6,761 nucleotides of DNA from Gammaproteobacteria bacterium (lineage in GTDB: Bacteria; Pseudomonadota; Gammaproteobacteria; SZUA-229), in contig JALTRC010000642.1 in the NCBI GenBank assembly GCA_026998145.1, positions 1 through 6,761 on the forward strand, read 5' to 3'. The notes under the pieces were generated by a model. That model saw nothing but the letters and a program-made list of their open reading frames with translations. It was not told the DNA's origin and ran no database searches. Shown here piece after piece: positions 1-5,434 of this stretch. A program made the position numbers and the translations under genes. How positions within the stretch are numbered: position 1 is the first letter of the stretch; each line of letters begins with the position of its first letter.

Positions 1-1178
1 ATTTCCAGATTCAGGTGATTGCCGAAGAGCGGGGCATCAAACTGGAAATTCAGAACGCACCGCCACGTGCTTTTGTAGACAATCAAATGATTCGCGGTAT
101 TCAGGAACATCTGTTTTCCGTATTGCGGGATATTGTGTTTGCCCGCAATGAAATTGAAACCAACAGCAAGTACGACCTGGAATCCTCAGAAGGTATTACC
201 AACTCTGTTTTTCACCTGCTGCGTAATGCCAATATTATCAAACCCAATACAGACCCGAATCTGGTGGTGTGCTGGGGTGGGCACTCTATTCACCGGGAAG
301 AATATGATTACACCAAGGAAGTGGGCCATGAAATGGGACTGCGAGGGCTGAACATCTGCACCGGCTGCGGCCCCGGCGCCATGAAAGGCCCCATGAAGGG
401 CGCCACCATCGGCCACAATAAACAGCGTATTTATAATGGCCGCTATATTGGCATGACCGAGCCGGGCATTATTGCTGCCGAATCCCCCAACCCGATTGTG
501 AATGATCTGGTGATTATGCCGGATATTGAAAAACGTCTGGAAGGTTTTATTCGTACCGGGCATGGCATAGTGGTTTTCCCTGGCGGTGCAGGTACGGCGG
601 AAGAAATTTTATATCTGCTGGGTGTTTTACTGCATCCAGACAATGCTGAAATCCCCTTCCCGCTGATTTTTACCGGCCCGAAAAGTGCCGAGAATTATTT
701 TCGCCAGATACACCATTTTATTGAACTGACTCTGGGCTTTGAAGCACAACAACGCTACAAAATAATTATTGATGATCCGGCTCTGGTGGCCAGAGAAATG
801 AAAGCCGGCATGGAAGCGGTTAAGGATTTTCGTCGCAGCAATGGGGACGCCTATTACTATAACTGGATATTAAATGTTGAACATGAATTCCAGAAACCCT
901 TTATCCCCAGCCATGAAAATATGGCAAAACTGGAATTGCATACAGACCAGGATAAGCATTTATTAGCCGCTAATTTGCGCCGTGCATTTTCAGGCATAGT
1001 CGCCGGCAATGTAAAAGAGGATGGCATACATGCCATTGAGGAGCATGGGCTGTTTGAAATTCGTGGCGACAAAAATATTATGCAGCCGCTGGATGCATTA
1101 CTGCAATCCTTTGTGCAGGATCAGCGCATGAAACTGCCCGGCACAAAATATGTGCCCTGCTATAAAATAGTTAAATAA
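1..1178 (+). CDS. ppnN: PpnN (YgdH) nucleotide 5'-monophosphate nucleosidase, 5'-truncated by window edge
   Basis: LOG-family enzyme that cleaves purine and pyrimidine nucleoside monophosphates to free base and ribose 5-phosphate in the cytoplasm. In E. coli it is controlled by (p)ppGpp. The reading frame is open from the first complete codon (position 3) to TAA at 1176-1178. By alignment from memory to E. coli PpnN (454 aa), about 65 N-terminal residues lie outside the window. The GTG at 15 is internal, since homology continues upstream of it. Visible signatures are VCWGGHSI (about 264-287), the glycine-rich TGCGPGAM (360-383), the LOG phosphate-binding motif PGGAGTAEE (579-605), and a C-terminal block with RRAFSGIVAGNVKE and MKLPGTKYVPCY shared with PpnN but absent from short LOG proteins. 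It ends 5 bp from a convergent gene. Family assignment is very secure. Regulation cannot be judged because the promoter is outside. Confidence 0.96.
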   Translation, partial: FQIQVIAEERGIKLEIQNAPPRAFVDNQMIRGIQEHLFSVLRDIVFARNEIETNSKYDLESSEGITNSVFHLLRNANIIKPNTDPNLVVCWGGHSIHREEYDYTKEVGHEMGLRGLNICTGCGPGAMKGPMKGATIGHNKQRIYNGRYIGMTEPGIIAAESPNPIVNDLVIMPDIEKRLEGFIRTGHGIVVFPGGAGTAEEILYLLGVLLHPDNAEIPFPLIFTGPKSAENYFRQIHHFIELTLGFEAQQRYKIIIDDPALVAREMKAGMEAVKDFRRSNGDAYYYNWILNVEHEFQKPFIPSHENMAKLELHTDQDKHLLAANLRRAFSGIVAGNVKEDGIHAIEEHGLFEIRGDKNIMQPLDALLQSFVQDQRMKLPGTKYVPCYKIVK

Positions 1179-1187
1179 GATATTTAA
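1171..1187. repeat. AT-only inverted repeat across two convergent stop codons
   Basis: TTAAATA (1171-1177), a 3-nt AGA loop, then TATTTAA (1181-1187) make a perfect 7-bp inverted repeat covering the ppnN stop and the stop of the convergent minus-strand gene. It is followed on the plus strand by five T (1188-1192). It could act as a weak bidirectional terminator, but the stem has only A-T pairs, so the repeat is certain and the function is doubtful. Confidence 0.35.
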
Positions 1188-1519
1188 TTTTTAGCCAGTG
1201 CGGTCAGTTCATCATCAGTGAGCGGGTAGCTGTATTCCTTGCCTTCACAAATACCGTATAAAATGGTTTTGATACCATCAAACACACCCGGCTTTAATTT
1301 ATTTTTCAGGGCAATGACTTTTCGGCTATTGCCCTTAGGATCATTAAAGTGACTGCACTTCATGGCTTTGCTGTCTTTTGCATGGTGCACGATTCCAGTA
1401 AACGAATCCGGCACATCTTTTAAAGTATAAAAAAGCTGAAAGCTCAGACAATGCACCTCATCATCCTGCAGGCGTTTGGTGTTATCGGGCAGTTTTTTAA
1501 TATCAAGAAGAACAAACAT
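1184..1519 (-). CDS. Hypothetical protein, 111 aa
   Basis: I do not recognise this protein. It is a small, soluble-looking protein with no signal peptide or membrane segment, and it is lysine-rich in its C-terminal half. It has a cluster of His and Cys residues (H23, C24, H45, H46, C55, H57, C91), but their spacing does not match a metal-binding motif I know. The ATG at 1519 is supported by an AAAGAG ribosome site ending 5 nt before it, inside the last codons of the upstream gene. Only 1 nt (1520) separates it from that gene's stop, so the two are almost certainly co-transcribed and probably translationally coupled. Its 3' end faces ppnN. The clean start, ribosome site and coupling argue for a real gene. 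Confidence 0.72.
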   Translation of the reverse strand: MFVLLDIKKLPDNTKRLQDDEVHCLSFQLFYTLKDVPDSFTGIVHHAKDSKAMKCSHFNDPKGNSRKVIALKNKLKPGVFDGIKTILYGICEGKEYSYPLTDDELTALAKN

Positions 1520-1520
1520 T

Positions 1521-1940
1521 TTAACTCTTTACAAGTTGTTGCTGATACCAGCTATCCGTTAAGTGTACAGCCTGGGAAATAAAATCATCAAAGCAAGGTA
1601 GCAAATCACCCAGATCAGCGGTTTGCGTGGCAAATCTGAATTCAAAAAAACTTTCCTCTCCCTGATTATCCAGAAATGCGACAGAATAAATCAACGGTAT
1701 ACCTGTCTTATCCGGATGATCATAAACAGAAGCATAGGCAAACAATTGGTCATCCAGACGCTCGACCAGCGTATTAAAAACACTGCTGTCAATCTGCCCG
1801 TCAAACACCGCTTCCTCAACCGGCAAATCCCCGTTCCCCTGACGCACAATCGCCCCATCACTGGCCAGCATCAAAGACAGGGCATGCTGCTGCTCGCTGA
1901 CTATATCTATGCGGATTTTAATTATATCGTCTCGTATCAT
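1521..1940 (-). CDS. Hypothetical acidic protein, 139 aa
   Basis: I do not recognise the family. The protein is acidic and soluble-looking. It appears to alternate beta strands (IIKIRIDIV, SLMLAS, LIYSVAFL, SFFEFRFA) with helices, ending in a helical tail (FDDFISQAVHLTDSWYQQQL), so it looks like a compact alpha/beta domain. No signal peptide, membrane segment or catalytic motif is evident. The ATG at 1940 has a GAAGAG ribosome site whose last G is 7 nt upstream. It is the first gene of a two-gene minus-strand unit with the 111-aa protein. The 93-bp upstream spacer is shared with a divergent gene. A joint function for the pair is an inference from coupling only. Confidence 0.75.
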   Translation of the reverse strand: MIRDDIIKIRIDIVSEQQHALSLMLASDGAIVRQGNGDLPVEEAVFDGQIDSSVFNTLVERLDDQLFAYASVYDHPDKTGIPLIYSVAFLDNQGEESFFEFRFATQTADLGDLLPCFDDFISQAVHLTDSWYQQQLVKS

Positions 1941-1972
1941 TCTGTATCTCTTCTACTATGTAACTTTTATCA

Positions 1973-2001
1973 CTGACAAGCTGTTCCACTATTCGTAAAA
2001 T
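1973..2001 (+). promoter_or_regulatory. Predicted sigma70 promoter for the 82-aa gene
   Basis: CTGACA (1973-1978) and TAAAAT (1996-2001) are separated by exactly 17 nt. Each matches the -35 and -10 consensus at five of six positions. Transcription would start near 2008, giving a leader of about 25 nt that contains AGGG (2022-2025), 8 nt before the ATG at 2034. It lies in a true divergent intergenic spacer. Prediction from sequence only. Confidence 0.6.
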
Positions 2002-2033
2002 TTCAGGCTCATAAAACTTTCAGGGTTAGAAAC

Positions 2034-2282
2034 ATGGCTCTTAAAGATCAGTTCCTTTCTGCCGTTGCAAATGGCGATTTAGGCTCACGTAATGAACGGG
2101 GCGAAATCATCGTCACACTGCAGGAATTCAAACATTATTTTACGAATATAAAACCCTCCTATTCGAGCATATTCCTGTCGGGCAGTGTTATAGAAACCGG
2201 CCAATATACACCAACTCATAACCGTTTTGTATTCCGTGTTGCCAAAGGTATATACAAGGTTCACCCTGCGGCTCTTAATTAG
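2034..2282 (+). CDS. Hypothetical protein, 82 aa, possible winged-helix-like fold
   Basis: I cannot name this protein. It is short and soluble, with no signal peptide. The order appears to be an N-terminal helix (LKDQFLSAVANG), a short strand (EIIVTL), a helix (QEFKHYF), a probable second helix (SYSSIFLSGSVIETG) and a C-terminal beta hairpin (RFVFRVAKGIYKVHP). Helix, helix and a basic two-strand hairpin resemble a small winged helix-turn-helix, but this is a visual impression and not a family match. The start at 2034 is supported by AGGG (2022-2025) and by a well-spaced predicted promoter upstream. It is a single-gene unit with its stop 20 bp from that of the convergent ybhP-like gene. Confidence 0.75.
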   Translation: MALKDQFLSAVANGDLGSRNERGEIIVTLQEFKHYFTNIKPSYSSIFLSGSVIETGQYTPTHNRFVFRVAKGIYKVHPAALN

Positions 2283-2307
2283 GGCCTGTTAACGCTTTAC
2301 AGCTAAT
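2278..2307. repeat. Interrupted inverted repeat spanning convergent stop codons
   Basis: ATTAG (2278-2282) pairs with CTAAT (2303-2307), and CTGTTAA (2286-2292) pairs with TTTACAG (2296-2302) with one mismatch around a CGC loop. A GGC bulge sits on the left arm. The hairpin exactly bridges the stop of the 82-aa gene and the stop of the ybhP-like gene. There is no T-tract on either side, so it is not a classical intrinsic terminator. It may protect 3' ends or be chance. Confidence 0.35.
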
Positions 2308-3070
2308 CGAGAATAAACTCAGACACCAGAGGTAGATGATCAGAAAGTCGGCGCCATGGATGACCATCCAGCGGACGACAGTCAACCACTTCCAGGCCAC
2401 GAGTATAAATACGATCCATTGGCAGCACCGGCAACCAGGCAGGAAAAGTCCGCGCATGCTGGCCGTGCAAATCTTTAAACACCTCTTTAACACCCAGAAT
2501 ATTATTTAAGTGGCGCTCGGCTCTGCTGCGCCAGTCATTAAAATCACCGGCAATAATTAATGGCTCATTCTGGGGCACATGGGAGTTAATACGTTTTATT
2601 AACTGTTCCAGCTGGCGCTCCCGCTCATGACCGAACAAACCCAGATGCACACAGATCACATGCATTCTGGAGGAAATAAAAGGGATGTCCAGGGTGCCGT
2701 GCAGCAGGCTGCGGCTGGCGGTTTTCATCAAAGACACATTGATGTTTTCCCACTCACAGAAATTATATTTACTGAGAATGGCATTACCATGATGACCTTT
2801 GTTGTAAATGGCATTTTTACCATAGGCATGATGGGGCCAGATTTCATCCGCCAGAAATTCAAACTGGCCATTATCCGGCCAGTTTTCAATTCGTGAGGAA
2901 TGGTGCTGGTGCTCACCCTGTATTTCCTGTAAAAATAACACATCCGCATCCACTTCCTGCAGGGCATCTTTAATACCATGCAATATAAAGCGGCGATTAC
3001 TGGCACTAAATCCTTTGTGAATGTTATAGGTGAGTATTTTAAAGTGAGAACCGGACAATGCTGCAAACAT
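2303..3070 (-). CDS. ybhP: YbhP-like endonuclease/exonuclease/phosphatase family protein
   Basis: A Mg-dependent phosphodiesterase-fold protein (DNase I/sphingomyelinase/inositol phosphatase superfamily) of 255 aa, close in length and sequence to E. coli YbhP (about 253 aa), whose substrate is not established. Superfamily catalytic motifs are all present: YNIHKGF (15-21, N16), LQE (47-49, E49), HHGNAILS (93-100), VHLGL (141-145, H142), GDFND (175-179, D176 and N178), MDRIYT, and a C-terminal SDHLPL (243-248, D244 and H245). No signal peptide is seen, so it is probably cytoplasmic. The ATG at 3070 has AAAGG directly abutting it, too close for a good ribosome site. A TTG at 3058 (12 nt after AAAGG) is a possible alternative start. 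It overlaps the divergent CarS-like gene by 13 bp. In E. coli ybhP sits beside clsB, so phospholipid context recurs here. Substrate unknown. Confidence 0.92.
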   Translation of the reverse strand: MFAALSGSHFKILTYNIHKGFSASNRRFILHGIKDALQEVDADVLFLQEIQGEHQHHSSRIENWPDNGQFEFLADEIWPHHAYGKNAIYNKGHHGNAILSKYNFCEWENINVSLMKTASRSLLHGTLDIPFISSRMHVICVHLGLFGHERERQLEQLIKRINSHVPQNEPLIIAGDFNDWRSRAERHLNNILGVKEVFKDLHGQHARTFPAWLPVLPMDRIYTRGLEVVDCRPLDGHPWRRLSDHLPLVSEFILD

Positions 3071-3546
3071 CCTTTATCTATTTACTGTTGCTGATTATTG
3101 TTGCCAACGCCAGCCCCATTATCGCCCGTAATCTGCTGGCAAACAAATGGAGTTTCAGTATTGATGCGGGCATGAAATTTATCGATGGACAACCCATCCT
3201 CGGTACATCCAAAACCTGGCGCGGCATTCTGGCATCCATCCTGATAACGTCTACATTGGGCCTGCTGCTGGGCTATTCAATACAAATCGGTGTGTTAATT
3301 GCGCTGCTGGCGATGAGCGGTGATTTAATATCCAGCTTTATTAAACGCCGACTCAAACTTCCCCCCAGCAGCATGGCGCCTCTGCTTGACCAGATACCGG
3401 AATCTTTTTTACCGGCTTTTTTTATGATGCATCATTTTGGGCTGGATATGCAGCATATACTGATGCTGGTTAGTGTATTTATTGCGTTTGAACTCACCAT
3501 ATCAAAATTCCTGTTTCAATGGGGCATCCGCAAACGACCATACTGA
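3058..3546 (+). CDS. CDP-archaeol synthase (CarS/DUF46) family membrane protein
   Basis: This 162-aa integral membrane protein belongs to the CarS family, whose archaeal members transfer CMP from CTP to an unsaturated archaetidic acid to give CDP-archaeol. Visible signatures are SPIIARNLL (19-27), DGQPILGTSKTWRG (43-56), SGD (87-89), SFIKRR (93-98) and LDQIPESFLP (110-119), where Asp, Lys and Arg residues would bind Mg-CTP. Hydrophobic stretches fall near 6-23, 57-73, 75-92, 117-128 and 134-152. Its length fits the family. The ATG at 3058 begins just before the first membrane segment, and an in-frame TAA at 3040-3042 rules out a longer form. GTGAG at 3044-3048 is a weak ribosome site. It lies 10 nt upstream of a CDP-alcohol phosphatidyltransferase, which fits a cytidylyltransferase role. 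Bacteria normally lack archaeol, so the lipid substrate is probably different (inference). Confidence 0.88.
   Translation: MLQTSFIYLLLLIIVANASPIIARNLLANKWSFSIDAGMKFIDGQPILGTSKTWRGILASILITSTLGLLLGYSIQIGVLIALLAMSGDLISSFIKRRLKLPPSSMAPLLDQIPESFLPAFFMMHHFGLDMQHILMLVSVFIAFELTISKFLFQWGIRKRPY
3118..3146 (-). promoter_or_regulatory. Candidate promoter for ybhP-like gene inside the CarS-like gene
   Basis: Read on the minus strand, TTGTTT (3146-3141) and GATAAT (3123-3118) are 17 nt apart. The -10 matches the consensus at five of six positions, the -35 at three. Transcription would begin near 3111, about 40 nt before the ATG at 3070. Because the two divergent genes overlap at their starts, the promoter for ybhP must lie inside the CarS-like coding region, as this one does. 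Prediction only. Confidence 0.35.
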
Positions 3547-3556
3547 GCCATACGTC

Positions 3557-4153
3557 ATGTCTGAAAAAATAGTATTAGCCGATTTTTTAAAAATTCCGAA
3601 CCTGGTCAGTTCTGTTCGCATTCTAATGGCACCGGTATTAATTATGCTGGCATTGAATCGTCAGGAGATGTGGTTTTTAGGTGTTTTTATTTTCTCGGAA
3701 TTCACCGATGTGCTAGATGGTTATCTGGCTCGTCGCCTTAAGCAGATTACCGCTCTTGGCTCCTATCTGGATAGCTGGGGGGATTTCGCAATATACAGCA
3801 CCATTGCCATTGGCGCCTGGATTTTATGGCCTGAAATCATTCAGCAACATTTCCTGTCTGTCAGCATTATTATCGGCAGTTTTACACTACCGGTTATTCT
3901 GGGCCTGATTAAATTCAGAACACTCATCGGCTATCATACCTGGAGCGTAAAAATTGCTGTGGCTATTACGGTTGTAGCCTACCTATTATTATTTTCCGGA
4001 TTACTGGACTGGCCAATACAACTGGCTGCTATTGCATGCCTGTATGCGGCACTGGAAGAAATCAGCATTTCATTAATTATTTCCAGAGAACATACGGATG
4101 TACGATCTTTTATACAGGCGCTGCGCTACCGGAAAGCAGATAAAAACAAATAA
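3557..4153 (+). CDS. CDP-alcohol phosphatidyltransferase family protein
   Basis: Membrane enzyme of 198 aa that replaces CMP of a CDP-lipid with an alcohol such as glycerol phosphate, inositol phosphate or serine. It has the complete family signature D-x2-DG-x2-AR-x8-G-x3-D-x3-D: D51, D54, G55, A58, R59, G68, D72 and D76, so it should be active. The N-terminal IPNLVSSVRILMAP resembles the first membrane helix of PgsA-type enzymes, and more hydrophobic helices follow (about 78-95, 98-120, 130-150, 155-175). I chose the ATG at 3557 over an in-frame ATG at 3473, because the extra 28 codons overlap the CarS-like gene and show no family similarity. TGAG (3544-3547), overlapping the upstream stop, may serve as a ribosome site. 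It forms an operon with the CarS-like gene (10-nt gap). The acceptor alcohol cannot be deduced, and it is not clearly PgsA or PssA. Confidence 0.93.
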   Translation: MSEKIVLADFLKIPNLVSSVRILMAPVLIMLALNRQEMWFLGVFIFSEFTDVLDGYLARRLKQITALGSYLDSWGDFAIYSTIAIGAWILWPEIIQQHFLSVSIIIGSFTLPVILGLIKFRTLIGYHTWSVKIAVAITVVAYLLLFSGLLDWPIQLAAIACLYAALEEISISLIISREHTDVRSFIQALRYRKADKNK

Positions 4154-4171
4154 CAGACCTGATAATAACAT

Positions 4172-4894
4172 TCAGGAAATGCTTACCCCGCCACCCAGCA
4201 TCTGATGATACTCTTTCATTACCTCTCGCACATGCTCTGGATAATTCACAACTTCCATCTGCTGCATTCCTTCCTGAAAAAACTGCCCGGCTTCGGCGGG
4301 AATATTGTGGATTAATTTATCAAACACTCGCCGCATTGTTTCTACATTATGGCTTCGCGTCGCCACTATGCCCCAGTTCATATTGAGTATTAACCAGGGG
4401 CGCATCTGATTAGCCGCTTCCAGATCCCTGCGAAGATCATCACTAACATGATCCACAATCTGCTCAATCACTCCGGCAAATTCAACCAGCATATCAGGCT
4501 CTTTAATTTCATTAGCCAGGGTGGCAATGGCATTAACAATAATTTCCAGCTGCTTGATTTTGCCCCCATGCTGACTAATCCACATGGCCACCGGCAAGGA
4601 TAGTCGATGCAAATACAACATGGTTTGCGACATGCTGCGCTGCCCGGCCATATCACCCAGAGCCATTAACAGGCTCAGCATATAATCACCAATCTGGCTA
4701 ATATCCTCCTCATCAATATCCACCCGGCCAGCGCCCACATCCGCATCCACACGCTGCATAATATCCACCGACTCCAGCACGGCGCTAATCAGCTCCTTTG
4801 CCGAAGCCTCATCGGCCTGCTGCAAACTCAGAGCCAGCTCATTGCTAACCTGATTAAATTCCTGCTTGAATTGACTGCCATTAAATTCCATCAT
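4172..4894 (-). CDS. Hypothetical protein, 240 aa, predicted mostly helical
   Basis: I do not recognise this protein. From the ATG at 4894 it has 240 residues, is acidic overall, has no cysteine, signal peptide or clear membrane segment, and reads as a chain of amphipathic helices (for example KELISAVLESVDIMQRV, IKQLEIIVNAIATLANEI, EFAGVIEQIVDHVSDDL, NVETMRRVFDKLIHNI). That pattern suggests a helical-repeat or scaffold-like soluble protein. An in-frame TTG at 4951 would add 19 basic residues but would consume most of the divergent spacer with gloA. ATG at 4894 or 4891 is preferred, with a CGAGA element about 11 nt upstream of 4894. It is a monocistronic unit, tail to tail (18 bp) with the phosphatidyltransferase gene and head to head with gloA. 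Function unknown. Confidence 0.8.
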   Translation of the reverse strand: MMEFNGSQFKQEFNQVSNELALSLQQADEASAKELISAVLESVDIMQRVDADVGAGRVDIDEEDISQIGDYMLSLLMALGDMAGQRSMSQTMLYLHRLSLPVAMWISQHGGKIKQLEIIVNAIATLANEIKEPDMLVEFAGVIEQIVDHVSDDLRRDLEAANQMRPWLILNMNWGIVATRSHNVETMRRVFDKLIHNIPAEAGQFFQEGMQQMEVVNYPEHVREVMKEYHQMLGGGVSIS

Positions 4895-4958
4895 TATGCA
4901 TCTATCTCGTTTTTTATAAGCTCTGATTTTAAGTATGCGGGATTTGGCCAATAATTTT

Positions 4959-4963
4959 AAGGA
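4959..4963 (+). promoter_or_regulatory. Strong ribosome binding site of gloA
   Basis: AAGGA ends 6 nt before the ATG at 4970. It is the best Shine-Dalgarno match in the window and fixes the gloA start. Confidence 0.8.
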
Positions 4964-4969
4964 CTGTTT

Positions 4970-5353
4970 ATGCGTTTTTTACACACCATGTTACGAGTAG
5001 GGAACCTGGATAAATCCATTGCCTTTTATACCCAGGTGCTGGGTATGCAGCTGCTACGCAAAAAAGATTACCCGGACGGTAAATTTACCCTGGCGTTTTT
5101 AGGCTATGGTGATGAATCACAAAACACAGCACTGGAGCTGACCTACAACTGGGATACAGACCATTACGACTTAGGCAATGGCTTTGGCCACCTGGCCATT
5201 GAAGTGGATGACGTTTACAAAGCCGTAGAAGATATTCGCCAACAGGGCGGCGAGATTATGCGCGAAGCCGGTCCCATGAATGCAGGCACAACCATTATTG
5301 CTTTTGTGAAAGATCCTGATGGTTATGAGATTGAATTACTGGCGCCCAAATAA
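4970..5353 (+). CDS. gloA: Glyoxalase I (lactoylglutathione lyase)
   Basis: Cytoplasmic metalloenzyme that isomerises the hemithioacetal of methylglyoxal and glutathione to S-lactoylglutathione, the first step of methylglyoxal detoxification. The 127-aa product matches the E. coli GloA type (135 aa) over its whole length. It begins with the MRxLHTMLRVGxLxxSIxFYTxVLGM signature, and all four metal ligands sit at the same positions as in the E. coli enzyme: H5, E56, H74 and E122. The absence of the insertions seen in Zn-type enzymes suggests the Ni/Co-activated class. Only the short E. coli C-terminal tail is missing, which is common. It is divergent from the 240-aa unknown gene across a 75-bp spacer in which I see no convincing -35/-10 pair, and 81 bp upstream of rnd. 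Confidence 0.97.
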   Translation: MRFLHTMLRVGNLDKSIAFYTQVLGMQLLRKKDYPDGKFTLAFLGYGDESQNTALELTYNWDTDHYDLGNGFGHLAIEVDDVYKAVEDIRQQGGEIMREAGPMNAGTTIIAFVKDPDGYEIELLAPK

Positions 5354-5404
5354 CCCCGGCGGACACAAACCTCGACAATCATATCCCGGCCGGAGCATTT
5401 TCAG

Positions 5405-5410
5405 TACAAT
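5405..5410 (+). promoter_or_regulatory. Possible -10 element of rnd
   Basis: TACAAT lies 24 nt before the rnd start codon, in the 81-bp gloA-rnd spacer. The matching -35 region (about 5382-5387, TATCCC) is poor, so this would be a weak or activator-dependent promoter. rnd could equally be read through from gloA. Confidence 0.3.
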
Positions 5411-5434
5411 AGCCCTTTTGCCACGGCCAGCCCC

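Noticed and set aside
186..563. Minus-strand ORF of 125 codons inside ppnN
   Set aside because: It is fully antisense to a strongly conserved enzyme and shows no recognisable protein or ribosome site, so it is a shadow frame.
1623..1976. Plus-strand ORF of 117 codons antisense to the 139-aa gene
   Set aside because: Its composition is unlike a normal protein, it has no ribosome site, and the minus-strand gene has both a good start and coupling.
1941..2033. Minus-strand promoter for the 139-aa gene
   Set aside because: TTGTCA (1978-1973 on the minus strand) is a fair -35, but no -10 box sits at 16-18 nt, so I do not call it.
2627..3066. ORFs in other frames over the ybhP-like gene
   Set aside because: YbhP motifs are continuous in one minus-strand frame, so the others are shadows.
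3473..3556. Upstream in-frame ATG that would lengthen the phosphatidyltransferase by 28 residues
   Set aside because: The extension lies inside the CarS-like gene, has no family similarity and lacks a ribosome site. The ATG at 3557 begins right before the usual N-terminal region.
4158..4176. CCTGA/TCAGG inverted repeat between convergent genes
   Set aside because: Only 5 bp with a 9-nt loop and no T-run, which is too weak to call a terminator.
4895..4951. TTG start extending the 240-aa unknown protein by 19 residues
   Set aside because: A rare start codon with no ribosome site that would fill most of the divergent spacer with gloA. The ATG at 4894 is more likely.
5356..5393. CCGGC/GCCGG repeat after gloA
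   Set aside because: A 5-bp stem with a 28-nt loop and no T-tract is not credible as a terminator.
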